A program made the position numbers and the translations under genes. Below the pieces are notes generated by a model that was not told where the DNA came from, made no database searches, and saw nothing but the letters and a program-made list of their open reading frames with translations. DNA of 27,471 nucleotides from Haplomitrium mnioides (taxonomy: Eukaryota; Marchantiophyta; Haplomitriopsida; Calobryales): NCBI GenBank assembly GCA_049999725.1, contig JBNGIS010018627.1, positions 1-27,471 on the forward strand, read 5' to 3'. This document shows positions 1 to 9,865 of the stretch, one piece after another; the first letter of the stretch is position 1, and each line of letters starts with the position of its first letter.

Positions 1-1140
1 TCATTGCTATAGCTTATGATAAATAGCTTTTTTGCTCCAAAATCCACAAAAAATGCGCAATGGCGATCCTTTTATCTATCCATCAACTACAATTAATCCT
101 CCATTTTTTCCTATATGATTGATCCAACTATGTCTCACGTTTCACTTATCTTTCTTCTTTATTATAGTAAACCTATAAAGTTTTCTCACTAGTACTTATT
201 GTTTTCATGACATTCTTAATTTTCTTCATAGTTGATATTGTGAAGAAGTCATCGAAATACTCGTCTTCAATCTTGTTTAAATGTTGCGCAATTTGGTGTC
301 ATGTGTCTTATTTGATTATAATTATAGCAAATTCAAGTTTTCAATGATCTTCTATGCTCTTTTTTGGAGTATTTGGCTTTTTTTCTTATTGGCAATTTAG
401 GTGATTGAAATCTCCTTATTGTATTATATTTTCCAATTCCATAGATTCCTCTAGTTTGCACATTTCTTAGTTAATATTCAATCTTGTTGGCATAGGAAAT
501 AGCTTCATTGACATTCTTCAGGTTTTATGTCATAAAATCTCCTCTAATTTTTCTCTTTAGTTATTGTAAAAATTTATCAAAGGCTCGGCTCATATCTTCA
601 ATTTGAACTTATAAGCTTCAAAACTCCTCAATGTGTTTGGAAGCACTTTTTTATTACTTGAGCTCCCAAAGCTTTTTTTCTTTTTGTTAACACCGAGTCT
701 ACCATTCTTAAGTTTTCTTACAAGTCTTTTTTAAAGCTACTTCACAAAAGTTGTTCTCCTCATGCATTTTTGGTTACTCTTATTCTTATAGCCAAGTAAA
801 TGCCTGGTTCGTTAGGAATGACCTTACAAATAATAAATTTTCCAAATATAAAACATTTGGATAATATAAAATATGAAACTCTATGTGATAAACTCATCAT
901 TCTTCAATGCTGAAAATTTGATTGTCGTTATAAAGCTCAACCTTATATGGCTTGCTTATCTTTTGAAGCAAAGTCTCTTAATTCCCTTCTCTATTATCTT
1001 ATTGCGGTTGCATTTTAACCATCTATGTCATTATTATATTTCTTTTGTTGTTGGTTGGCTATAAGAGCTACTTGAAGTTTTTCAAGCTTTGTGATCATGC
1101 AAACTTTGTCTTCTAAAGTGTTTGAGTTTGCCTCTATGAT
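1..1140 (-). pseudogene. Ty3/gypsy gag-protease remnant, partial at left edge
   Basis: Read on the minus strand, this is a decayed gag-pro frame of a Ty3/gypsy retrotransposon. Around 1035-1140 a short open stretch gives an alpha-helical gag N-terminal-like peptide (EDKVCMITKLEKLQVALIAN). Around 400-620 there is the end of a retrotransposon gag domain, with NLKNVNEAISYANKIEY followed by LRNVQTRG. At about 283-340 lies a CCHC zinc knuckle, CYNYNQIRHMTPNC, in which the second cysteine is now tyrosine and the usual glycine is arginine. At about 16-60 FVDFGAKKLFIIS resembles the aspartic-protease signature D-T/S-G-A with the middle residue changed to Phe. Many stops and frameshifts interrupt it. 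The order gag, knuckle, protease runs leftward, so reverse transcriptase and integrase should lie outside the window. Family membership is confident; the lineage is not resolved. Confidence 0.6.
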
Positions 1141-1770
1141 TTGCTATCACAACTTTACTACAAATAACTTAAACAAAAAACAAGTATATAAACATTCCAC
1201 TCAAAAAGAATATGTAAAATAAAAGGTTAAGTTGACACTATCACCAAATCACAAAAATTCTCCTCAAACTTACAAACAAGAAATTTCATTGCATTTGCTT
1301 AGAGGTTACTCCAATAGAATATGACACTTGGAGTTGAACTTTTACAAAGTACTTTTGTTCAAATCCATTTAATATCTTCAACAAAACATAAATAAAACAC
1401 TTCCAAATCACACTATAATATATATACCACATTAAGATAAAAGATTCTCTTGATCTCATCATAAAGTCATCACCAAATTAATACACCAAAAATTGACTAA
1501 CAAGAATTGACCAAAGAAATATTTATCAATGTTGAACACACCAATTTCAAAATAATTTAATGGAGGAAGTTGAGGAGGTAAAAATGCTCTTCTATCTATT
1601 GACTAGTGCAGTGTCAAGTTAAACTTCTTATTTTATTCATAAAAGAAGTATATCTACTATCTTTTATTTATGAAAACTTGATAATTTAATTCTTTTAGAG
1701 TTATTGCAAAGTAGAAAGTTCCACTACTCCAAAAGATCTTTAGTACTGTTACATCACTCTAGTTAATGAG
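1141..1770. other. AT-rich stretch, no gene recognised
   Basis: This stretch is strongly AT-rich with short scattered stops in all frames. By position it would be the 5' leader or LTR of the minus-strand gypsy remnant to its left. I could find neither a convincing PBS nor a second LTR copy, so it is left unassigned. Confidence 0.4.
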
Positions 1771-2637
1771 TTTAAGGTTTTAGATTAGATATGATCTACA
1801 TTTGATGTCAGATGAATCTTGAAGGTTTTAGATGAGAGAGAATCTACTTTTGATGTCACATGAATCTTGATGGTTTTGGATGAGAGAGGATATGCTTTTG
1901 ATGTCACATGAATCTTGAGGGTTTTTTTATTAGAGAGGTTGCTTTTGATGTCACACAAATCTTGAGGGTTTTAGATTAGAGAGAATCTACTTTTGATATC
2001 ACATAAACCTTGATATTTTTAGATTAGAGAGGATCTAATTTTGATGTCACAAGAATCTTGAAGGTTTTAGATTAGAGAGGATCTACTTTTGATATCATAT
2101 GAATCTTGAGGGGTTTCAATTAGAGATGATCTACTTTTGATGTCACATGAATCTTGAAGGTTGTAGATTAAATAGGATGTTTTTGATGTCATATGAATAT
2201 TCAGGGTTTTAGATTAGAGAAGATCTACCTTTGATGTCACATGAATTTTGAAGGTTTTAGATTTAAGAGGATTTTTTTTTTCTTTTTTTTTATGCCACAT
2301 GAATCTTTAGGGTTTTAGATTAGAGAGGATCTACTTTTTATATGACATGAATCTTGAAGGTTTTAGAGTGGAGAGGATTTTATTTGATGCCACATGAATC
2401 TTGAGGGTTTTGAATTAGAGTGGATCTACTTTTGATCTCACATGAATCTTGAAGGTTTTAGAGTAGAAAGGATCTACTTTTGATGTCACATGAATCTTGA
2501 GGGTATTAAATTAGAGAAGATTTACTATTGATGCCTCATAAATCTTCAGTGTTTTAGATCGGAGAGGATCTACTTTTGATGTCACATGAATCTTGAGTGT
2601 TTTAGATTTGAGAGGATGTAACATGAATCTTGAAGAA
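1771..2637. repeat. Tandem minisatellite, 48-bp unit, about 18 copies
   Basis: The unit contains GATGTCACATGAATCTTGA, then GGTTTTAGATTAGAGAGGAT and CTACTTTT, and recurs about every 48 bp. For example, the GATGTCA landmark is at 1804 and again at 1852. Copies diverge by point changes, and a few are shortened or carry poly-T expansions (for example near 2270-2292). Because 48 is divisible by three, the minus strand can be read as a 16-residue peptide repeat (KVDPLxSKTLKIHVTS), with a recurrent TAA at the x position in most units. Two adjacent units near 2511-2640 lack that stop, giving a short spurious open frame. I see no sign that it is translated. Confidence 0.9.
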
Positions 2638-2801
2638 GCTCTTGAGCATGATAGCTTATGTGAAGAGTTTGCGTAACATAGGTTCTTTAAAAGCATGGGT
2701 TATAGTAAAAGACAAAATTCCTAAAAGTTAATGCAACATCCATGGCGGTGGTTAAGATTGTTGATGCTAAAAAAATATTGAATAATACTATTATTCAATC
2801 A

Positions 2802-2885
2802 TGACTCAAATAGCTCAAGGTATTATTCATTCTTATATTTTATACAACTCTTCTAATCTTACATCTCAATTTTCATCATCATAAT
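2802..2885 (-). repeat. Copia 3' LTR, distal part
   Basis: This aligns to the first 84 bp of the right LTR (17613-17696), sharing TGACTCAAATAGCTCAAG at the start and ATCTTACATCTCAATT inside, with about 10 mismatches by eye. It ends at ATAAT, where the long-LTR element is inserted, and its continuation is 12818-12924. Confidence 0.88.
2881..2885. repeat. Target site duplication (ATAAT), left copy
   Basis: ATAAT directly precedes the TGTCGCG terminus of the long-LTR element and is repeated exactly at 12813-12817 after its CA terminus. The uninterrupted right copia LTR has a single ATAAT at the homologous site (about 17692-17696), which is the expected empty-site state. Confidence 0.9.
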
Positions 2886-4610
2886 TGTCGCGCCCCTTCC
2901 TCCTTCATTAACACCCAGTTGATGCTATTTCAGAGGAAAGCGGGGACAAAGAACAACCGGGCTCTTTTATGAGATGGCCCCAGAACCTTCGTTAGTGAAT
3001 TCAGGTCTTAACAATCCCAAACTTCTCACCTTGCATTTCCACACTACTCTCAACCCACCTAAGCACAAGTCAGGCGTGAATTCCTCTCCACCACATATAG
3101 AGCAATCACAACTCAAATAACTTTGGGGTACACCCAACACTGTGCTTGATGCAAATCTAGTTGTAGATATTCAATGTCCCTTCCTATGAACAGAGGTGCA
3201 TGCAATTATTACACATGACTGAACTTACAACATTCTCCTACAGGCTACGTCCTAACACGACCAATGCTAATCACTCCTCCAACCACTGAACTGTTAACCA
3301 GGCTAGCTACTCCAGCACCCAAACAAAGTAGAGCTTATCTAACTTAACCTCTTCGACAAAATAGAAATTACCACCCAAGCACTGAACCCATCCTATTGGC
3401 CTTCCTAAGCACATGCAGAACTATCTTCCTCTCTTCCTAACTCTCCTAACCTCACTCCCCCTACTATTGTGCAGCAAATTATCACCAACACTTCAGCCCG
3501 ACCAGAATTGTAAGTAATATAGCCATTGGTTTCACTCAAGTCAACCAAAATTCTCCCATGTGACTTGGCTCAGCTTTCTCAACACCACCCCCTATCCATT
3601 GAAGTTCCAGACAGAGGTTCAAAATCTATGTTTCGAATATGAATCCTAACTCTGCAAATACAACAACACCAGAAACATTATCTACACTACCACTCTCTCC
3701 CCACTCACACACCCCGTCCAGATAGTTTTTTTAACTTCCATCGCTAAAAGCCATGAATTTACTTCCTTAGGCTCAGAAGAGGTCTTATTTAACTTCCACC
3801 TCTAAAGACAGCCCTCCTAGCTGCTGGATCACCCACTCCACCCGAGAATTGGCTGGATCTTCCCCGCAGTGCGTAGGCACTAACGTGGCCACTCCTCTCC
3901 CTTCTCCGCAAGATTGTAACACCACCAGCACTCTCCCAATGCTTCAAGGACTGATCTCTTGCACAAACCAAAGCAAAAACGACACTAGGACCCCCTCTTG
4001 GCTGCCCCTCACGAAATACAAACCGAAAGAATTCTCCTCTCCTCTAAGTGTTGGTCCACCTCCAAATGTTGGTCTGCCTTCAAAGATGAGTCCACTTGAG
4101 TAGTTTGAGCCTCTAGAGCCTCCTACTCAATGATTCCCAGCACCTCCTTAGTCCACCTCCACTTTGTGATGGCCTTCCTTCACGAGTACACCCACTTCAC
4201 CAAAGGTCTCACCAGAACTCTCTCCTCTGTATCCCGCTACTTTGTCTGCACAGAATAATCAGCCCCCGTAGCTTCAGAGCGAGGTTGTCTATCCCCGTGC
4301 TTGTTTTTTCCCCGACCTTGACGTTTCATCACTGTCCTTCCTTGAAGGTCCTCGTTTCCCTTATCTGACGGTTGAGGGGTGCATCTCGCCTTTTCACACA
4401 GCCCACAAGTGGGTTTTTTTTCCATATTTTGAGTCTAAATTGGGTGCTTATAGCTGCGTTTTGTTGTCCTCTTCCCAACAAGACTAATTTCACATGAATC
4501 TGACATCTGTAGCTCTGGTAATCGGCGTTTGAAGAGACATACCTTTTCCTTTGTTTTTTCCCCTTTTTAGCTTGACAGTCCACAAGATTCTTCATATATC
4601 GAGCATCTGG

Positions 4611-5130
4611 CACGTGGCGCTTTGGGGGAGCTTGTTGGATTCCTCGGACTCAAAAACCCGTGAGATTCTTCGGACATCGGACAACGGATACGTGACGCTT
4701 CGGGGGAGCCTGTTGGCTTCCTCAGACTCGGAAACCCGTGAGATTCCTCGCACGTCGGACAGTGGACACATGGTGCTTTGGGTAGCTCGTTGGATTCCTT
4801 GGACTTGCCACCCCATGAGATTCCTTAGAACTGCTAGTCAACTTCGGACTGTTGGTCAAAGGTGACGGTCCAACTTCCCTATAGAAAACGGCGTCGGACG
4901 ATGCCTCCTCGGACATGTGGCACTTCAGGGTAGCCCGTTGGATTCCTCAGACTCACTACCCCGTGAGATTCCTCGGAACTGCAGGTCAACGTCAGATTGT
5001 TGGTCAAAGGTGACGGTCCAACTTCCCTGTGGAAAACAACGTCGAACGGCGCCTCCTCAAACACGTGGCACTTCGGGGTAGCCCATTGTATTCCTCGGAC
5101 TTGCCACCCTGTGAGATTCCTCGGACGTCG
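4611..5130. repeat. Direct repeats with 78- and about 150-bp spacing, left LTR
   Basis: The motif (C/T)ACGTGGCGCTTxGGGG followed by GTTGGATTCCTCGGACT and CCGTGAGATTCCT recurs at about 4611, 4689 and 4767 (78-bp spacing), then at about 4915 and 5063 (about 150-bp spacing). The longer units add a GGTCAAAGGTGACGGTCC segment. The block is homologous to about 10490-10945 in the right LTR. Confidence 0.8.
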
Positions 5131-5137
5131 GATCTTC

Positions 5138-5416
5138 GATAGATCGTTGTTTCGGCACTGCTTGTTCTTTGGACCGGACCGTCGATAGATTGCTATTTCG
5201 GCACTCTTTGTTCTTTTGGTCAGATCGTTGATAGAGTGTTGTTTTGGCACTCCTTGTTCTTCCGGCCGGACCGTTGATATATCGCTCTTTCGTCACTCCT
5301 TGTTCCTCCTCTGGCCGGACCGATGATAGATTGTTGTTTCGGCACTCCTTGTTCTTCCGGTCGGACCATCAATAGATCGCTATTTTGGCACTCCTTGTTC
5401 TTCCGGTTGGATCTCC
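5138..5416. repeat. 46-bp minisatellite in left LTR, 6 units
   Basis: Units start with GATAGATxG at 5138, 5184, 5230, 5276, 5325 and 5371, each followed by TTTCGGCACTCCTTGTTCTTCCGG and CCGGACCGT. Most are 46 bp; one is 49 bp and carries CCTCCTCTGG in place of CTTCCGG. The right LTR has nine units at the same place. Confidence 0.88.
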
Positions 5417-5559
5417 CAATTGGATCTCCTAACAGATCCTTGTTAAGTGGGCTCTCCACTTAGGGAGGTCACTCGGAACCCACTTAACCGGGCTCTCCAC
5501 TTAGGGAGGTGGAGTCTCATTAAGCTCTGCTAGGGTCCACCACCTCCCCATGAAGACTC

Positions 5560-6000
5560 GTGGACTCCCTCCATTGGACTGCGACCGTCGGCCTCCTTTG
5601 GACTGCGACCGTCGGACAGCGGACCTCAGACCCCCTCGGACTACATACTTCGGACTCCGGCTATAAGACAAAAGACTTCGGACTGCGACTGTCAAACAAC
5701 AGACCTCGGACCCCCTCAGACTGCATACTTCGGACTGCAGCCGTCGGACAAAAGACTTTGGACTCCCTCCATCGAACTACGACCGTCAGACAGCGGACCT
5801 CGACCCCTCGGACTACGGACTTTGGACTGCGACCGTCGGACTCCTTTGGATTGTGGACCTCGGACTACGACCATCGGACTCCTTCGGATTGCGGACCTCG
5901 AACTGCGGACTTCAGACTGTGGCCATCGGGCTGCGAACTTGGGACCCTTCCATCAGACTGCAACCGTCGGACAGAAGACTTCAGACCCACTCGATAAGTT
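5560..6000. repeat. GGACT-rich low-complexity block, left LTR
   Basis: The block is an irregular string of GGACTGCGACCGTCGGACT-like words (GGACT, CGGACCTC, GACTTCGGACT). Because the words contain few stop-forming triplets, several plus-strand frames stay open here (up to 145 codons) and encode monotonous Arg-Thr-Pro-Ser-Asp-Cys peptides. The matching block in the right LTR is 11510-11880, with different indels. This is repeat DNA, not a gene. Confidence 0.8.
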
Positions 6001-6924
6001 GTGAAAGCGCTCGATATAAGAACTACAATGAGCTCCCTTTTGAACCAACCCCTCGTATTCCTCTCTTGAACTTTCTCACTTCGCTGCCGTACTCTATCGA
6101 ACTTTCCAACTTGTCCTCGCCGGATTTGCGATAGATCACCTTTTTGATTGATCCCTCCTTTCTCTTCCGGTTGGGCCTCTCAACGGATCCCTGTTAAGTG
6201 GGTTCTCTACATCGGAAGGTCACTCAGAACCCACTTAACCAGGCTCCCCACCTAGAGAGGCGGAGTCCTGTTAACCCTTGCTGGGGCCCGCCACCTCCCC
6301 GTGAAGACTCACGGACTCCCTCCATCGAACAACTAGTACTGAGTGTCGGTTAACTTCCAAAAAGTCATTCATCCTTATTTCTACTTTATTCTCTTCAATT
6401 CAAATTGCACTAAAATTGCCTCTCCCTATCAAGGTATTGCACGCCTTGAATATTCGGTCACGAATTGAGTATGCAATGGTCAAAACTGTTGGCTCCTCCG
6501 TTCTACATCCCGACTTCCACCCCTTTCCTCCGTTCTTGCCCATTTCTGCACCTATGGCCGTGAACTCTATCTCCCTGGTCTCACCTTGATAGCAGTCCTC
6601 CCCTGTGATCCTCCTCAACAAGTTTGAAGTGAATCTTGATGCTTGCTTTTTCTTTTTTCTACCTAAGGTTTCTTCTACCCCTATCATTTTCTATTTTATC
6701 TTCCACATTCCGCCCTACTCTGGTTTCCTTTGTGGCTCCTCAACCTTTCCCTCCTTGTCTTATGACCTCAATCCTTCCCTTCTCTCCAAGCATGTCTTGA
6801 GTCTCTTTGATGTACATTTGAAGCCCGTTTGACCTAAAACATAGAACCTGCATGGCTTCTCACTTAATTTTTTGAATTTTTTTTTTGAAAATATTACACG
6901 AAGTACCTTCAAATCCAGCTAACA

Positions 6925-6945
6925 TGACTCCCATTTTAACTGTAA
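6925..6945 (-). other. Probable polypurine tract beside the left LTR
   Basis: Read on the minus strand, the bases just before the LTR terminus TGTTAGC are TTAAAATGGGAGTCA. AAAATGGGAG is a reasonable plus-strand-priming purine tract, though three bases (TCA) separate it from the LTR. It supports, but does not prove, a minus-strand orientation. Confidence 0.4.
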
Positions 6946-7223
6946 AGCGTCCTCGCGAACACTTTCTTCCGCTCTGTTTTGCTGGTTAGCCATCTAGAAG
7001 TGAACTCACGCAACAAATCTAACAACCGCTAAACACCCTCAAAGAGTCACACTACCTCTGTGCACTCACCCCTTCGACCTCTTCCTTGGATCCCATATAA
7101 AAGTTGCGTCTCCAAATTCTGGTTGGAGGTGGATATGGGATCTGTGTTGTGAAGCTAGAGGCTTCGCCGGTTTCTCCTCATGTGACTTTGATGTTCAGTA
7201 CACATTGAATATGAGAGGTGGGT
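6946..7223. other. Internal non-coding part of the long-LTR element
   Basis: No open frame of note. It is moderately GC-balanced sequence between the purine tract and the embedded copia LTR fragment. No domain or repeat was recognised. Confidence 0.35.
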
Positions 7224-7643
7224 TGAAGTGTGGCTGCAATCATCAATATACAACAAAATCTACAAAGGAAGAATGCTCAATACAAAAATATTGTAGAAAT
7301 CCTCACTCTTTACTCCAAATGCTCTCACACAAAACACTCTTGCTCTCACCTTTCTAACTCTCAACACACTCCTAGCTCTATGAAAGACTACTCCTCAAGT
7401 GCTTGCCCTCCAATGAGTCTTCAAAGTAGCTCCTCCAAAAGCTCTTCCAAGCGCTTCTCCAAAGGTCTCTCACAACTCTCAAATCTAAAATCTCCAAATG
7501 AAAACCAAGTTCCAACTCAAGCCCCTCCTCCCTATATACTAGTCTAGATAATTACTAGGAGTAAAACTAAATATTCTATCACCCTAGATAAAGAATCTAT
7601 GGTGATTATCTCTCTAATTATTAATTCCTACAAGTGCTCCTCA
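7224..7643 (-). mobile_element. Copia-type LTR fragment nested in the long-LTR element
   Basis: On the minus strand this reads as a typical plant copia LTR. AAAAGGTGGAGATACT (plus 7644-7659) is a classic copia polypurine tract and directly precedes TGAGGAGCACTTGTAGG. It is followed by AT-rich sequence with a TATA-like box (AGTATATAGGGAG, about 7530-7543) and a 3' region ending near GCAGCCACA. The inner boundary near 7224-7231 is approximate because no second LTR copy is in the window. It may be a solo or truncated 3' LTR. A plus-strand open frame of 105 codons across it (7230-7547) is antisense to the LTR and is not taken as a gene. Confidence 0.6.
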
Positions 7644-7659
7644 AGTATCTCCACCTTTT

Positions 7660-8345
7660 GTTTTCTTCTTCAAGAAGAAGCTTCTCATTTGGAGCTTCTC
7701 TTGTCAAAGAATCTCAACAATTGGTCCAAGACTTTTCTACCTTGTATTTGTCCCTACAAACAATTCCTAAGATGATACTTCGAGATTCCCTCAAAGAATA
7801 AGTCAAAGAACAAATTGACTTTTCTTGACTTTTCTCCTCATTAGTCTATTCTAGAAGAATCTCTATAAAGTCATTAATACTAAGTCAATTTGCCTGTACT
7901 ATACCTTGTTGTAATGCTTGTCAAATAAGCTTTCTACTCATGTAATAATATTTGTATTTTCTAATTTGTAAATACTCTCTGTTTTGACTTTTTTGCAGCT
8001 CCCTTTTGTAACTTTGACCGGTTATAACTTTCGATTTACAAGAGCTTTTTCACTTTTGTAAATTTTTACTAATTACTTAAGCAATATTATATCCCTTTAT
8101 AAAATATTAGCTTCTAAAAATTTCTAATAAGAATACAATTTACTCTGTACTCAATTCTACATATATTGAAGAAAACCTATCAAATCTAAGTTTCTCCTAA
8201 TAACTTCTAAGTCTTCTCTATACTTCATCAAAATGCATCCTATTCTATGACAGGGGCTTAAGCACATTAAAATCTTCACAAAACCATCCCATGCCTTCAC
8301 AGTGCAGCATCATCCCTTGCTGCATTCACTTCTGGCCCGTGAAAC
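7660..8345. other. AT-rich non-coding tail right of the nested copia LTR
   Basis: This is AT-rich sequence with no long open frame. By position it could be the 3' untranslated internal part of the nested minus-strand copia fragment up to about 8240, followed by internal sequence of the host element. The junction could not be located. Confidence 0.35.
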
Positions 8346-8349
8346 CACC

Positions 8350-9147
8350 CTAAGTTATGGGATCACTTTGCTGGCTCTTCTCCTCTAGCATCGAGGTACT
8401 CACAACACACACCCACAAGGAACAGGTGACAAAACAAGCATAAACATACGTACAGTACATAGGTCTTGTAAAAATAAAATTATTTACCACGTTGGGGGTG
8501 GCGGGGTTGCCCGTAACAATTCCTTCCTTGTCATCAAGATCCTTGGGCTGGATTAAGGCAAGCTTCCTCTCTGGATTGAGATCGGGTTCCCCTTCTGGTA
8601 ATTTTGGATCCTCTGGGCGGCAACTAGTTATTTCGATTATCATGCATTCCACCACTTGAGGAGGCCCTAACTTGATGACACTTGGCAGTTGCTCGTCATG
8701 ACATTCCCCAATCGGGTATACCGATGTCGACTCCCCTTGTAGTTCGGGTTCGGGGCTCGACCGACATTGGTCTTCCGGGGGCTCCTCCTCTTGCGGGGGA
8801 TGAGGCTCAATTGCGCCCTTCCTTCCTTGCTCTAGTGGGGCCCTTCCCTGGTCCCTTGATTGGTGCGCGGATTCCTCTTCTTTTGGTTCTAATTCCTCCG
8901 CCTCAGCCCGAACGATGCAAGGGGCGAGATTCTGCACCGCGACCAGGGATGCTCCCATCTCCCTGAGCTCATTTGGATCACCTAGCAAATGCAGTTCCAA
9001 GTCATGCTTCAGGTTCTCCTCGTTTGTCTCCTCCTCGTGAGTCACCTCCCAAGCACCGACCAATTCTCTCTTCTCTTCTGGTTGTGTCGGGTGGAACCAG
9101 GTGGGGTCTTTCGTCTCGTAGTCATAATCACTCATGGGTGACCACAC
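8350..9147 (-). pseudogene. Acidic Pro/Glu-rich C-terminal frame of the gag-like protein
   Basis: This is an open frame of 265 codons, the longest in the window, read from a GTG at 9147; the first ATG in frame is four codons on. The frame is open further upstream through a Lys/Arg-rich stretch (KSKSKKRRKAKKGTNHVW) as far as a TAG near 9198, so it is a continuation rather than an independent gene. The predicted peptide is low-complexity and acidic, rich in Glu, Pro and Gln, with no protease, reverse-transcriptase or other enzyme motif. Its last 40 or so residues turn hydrophobic and Cys-rich (CTYVYACFVTCSLWVCVV), probably read-through past the original end. It lies one frame away from the knuckle frame just upstream, which suggests a frameshift. 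Function beyond a gag-like structural role is unknown. Confidence 0.5.
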
Positions 9148-9758
9148 GTGATTTGTACCCTTCTTAGCCTTTCGCCGCTTCTTGCTCTTGCTCTTCTAGT
9201 GAGGCTTGGATTTTGCTTTGGCCCCTTACTTGATAACAATCCTCGGAGGCAGAGGTTTCCTCCTTTGTCCAGACTGCTTTCTCCTCCCCATATTGGGAAT
9301 GTATTGCAATTGGGTACTCATATTTCTGCCCCCATGGTTCCGGGCAGTTGGGGGAAACATGCCCAGGCTGACCACAATTCCAGCACACCATAACTATTAT
9401 TTTCGGGGGTCTATGTGCGACCCATCCATATGATTATCCAGCTTGGGAGGTACATGCCCCTTTTTCTAGATTTGGCTTGATGCTCGCAAGGAGGGCCTGC
9501 ATCACCTCTATCTTTGAACTCAACTCCGCTAATCGAGCTTCCCTCTCCTTGGCCACCCTTTTGATCTTTCGCTCCTTTCCTTTTTTTCTTCCTTCTCGAA
9601 GACCTCTGATCATCAGAGTTGTTGCAATCTGACTCATTGTTACCTTCCCTGGTTCATGCAGTGCTCTCCTCTATTTCCTCACTGCTGCTTGAACTATCAA
9701 AAGGTTAATCTGACACATACTTAGCTCGTCTTTTCCTTCGTGCGCGGTTATGGCTCAT
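9148..9758 (-). pseudogene. Gag-like frame with CCHC zinc knuckle, broken
   Basis: A likely start is the ATG at 9758 (MSHNRARRKRRAKYVSD). It is followed by an acidic Ser-rich segment (SSSSSEEIEES) interrupted by an in-frame TAA and a TGA. After a probable one-base shift in an A-rich tract near 9590, the frame 9637-9164 encodes a basic coiled-coil-like segment (VAKEREARLAELSSKIEVMQ). Then come an in-frame TAA at 9434-9436 and a perfect CCHC knuckle, CWNCGQPGHVSPNCP (about 9341-9385). Such knuckles bind retroelement RNA in the Gag particle. No canonical plant gag core domain was recognised upstream of it, so this could be a divergent or shortened gag. It is the only protein-coding potential of the element. 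Confidence 0.6.
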
Positions 9759-9865
9759 TGCCTCAATGGAGAGGAAAACTTTGCTTCTTGGAAAGATGCT
9801 AACTTGGTCCCGGGTTAGCCTCAGTTTTTTGCAAACCGCACTTCTTCTAGCTCCAAAAAAATCTA
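9759..9865 (-). other. Leader of the long-LTR element; no clear PBS
   Basis: Read on the minus strand, the LTR terminus GCGCGACA is followed by TAGATTTTTTTGGAGCTAGA. A TGG suitable for tRNA CCA pairing appears about 10 bases in (TGGAGCTAGAAGAAG), but I do not recognise it as the complement of a common primer tRNA. Confidence 0.3.

Larger units (their letters stand above)
2886..6924 (-). repeat. Long LTR, left copy (4.04 kb)
   Basis: This shares both termini and nearly all of its length with 9866-12812. It includes a segment of about 1.17 kb (roughly 3506-4674) that the right LTR lacks. In the first 145 or so aligned bases I count about 10 differences from the right copy, mostly C/T or G/A transitions. 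Internal landmarks are direct repeats of 78 to 150 bp (4611-5130), a 46-bp array (5138-5416), a GGACT-rich low-complexity block (5560-6000) and a purine/pyrimidine-skewed block at about 6400-6700. A 4-kb LTR is at the upper end of what is known for plant elements. Confidence 0.88.

Noticed and set aside
1771-2637. CRISPR-like regular repeat
   Set aside because: The units are contiguous and diverged, without unique spacers, and the setting is a plant genome. It is a plain minisatellite.
4551-5459. Several open frames of 60-123 codons on both strands in the long LTR
   Set aside because: They lie wholly in direct repeats and the 46-bp minisatellite. Their peptides repeat with the DNA period and are not preserved in the sister LTR.
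6400-6687. Minus-strand frame with a counterpart at 12346-12597
   Set aside because: The first 50 or so residues are similar only because the LTRs are copies of one sequence. The frames then diverge through indels, and no domain is recognised.
7230-7547. 105-codon plus-strand open frame, Ser-rich
   Set aside because: It is antisense to a recognisable copia LTR and low in complexity, with no domain.
8682-9433. Plus-strand frames of 64-94 codons opposite the gag-like ORF
   Set aside because: They are shadows of the minus-strand frame, which has the CCHC motif.
8350-9758. Endogenous plant pararetrovirus origin for the CCHC plus acidic frame
   Set aside because: Considered because a CCHC after an acidic/basic region also occurs in such viruses. 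However, the frame lies between LTRs with a target duplication, and no movement protein, protease or reverse transcriptase is present.
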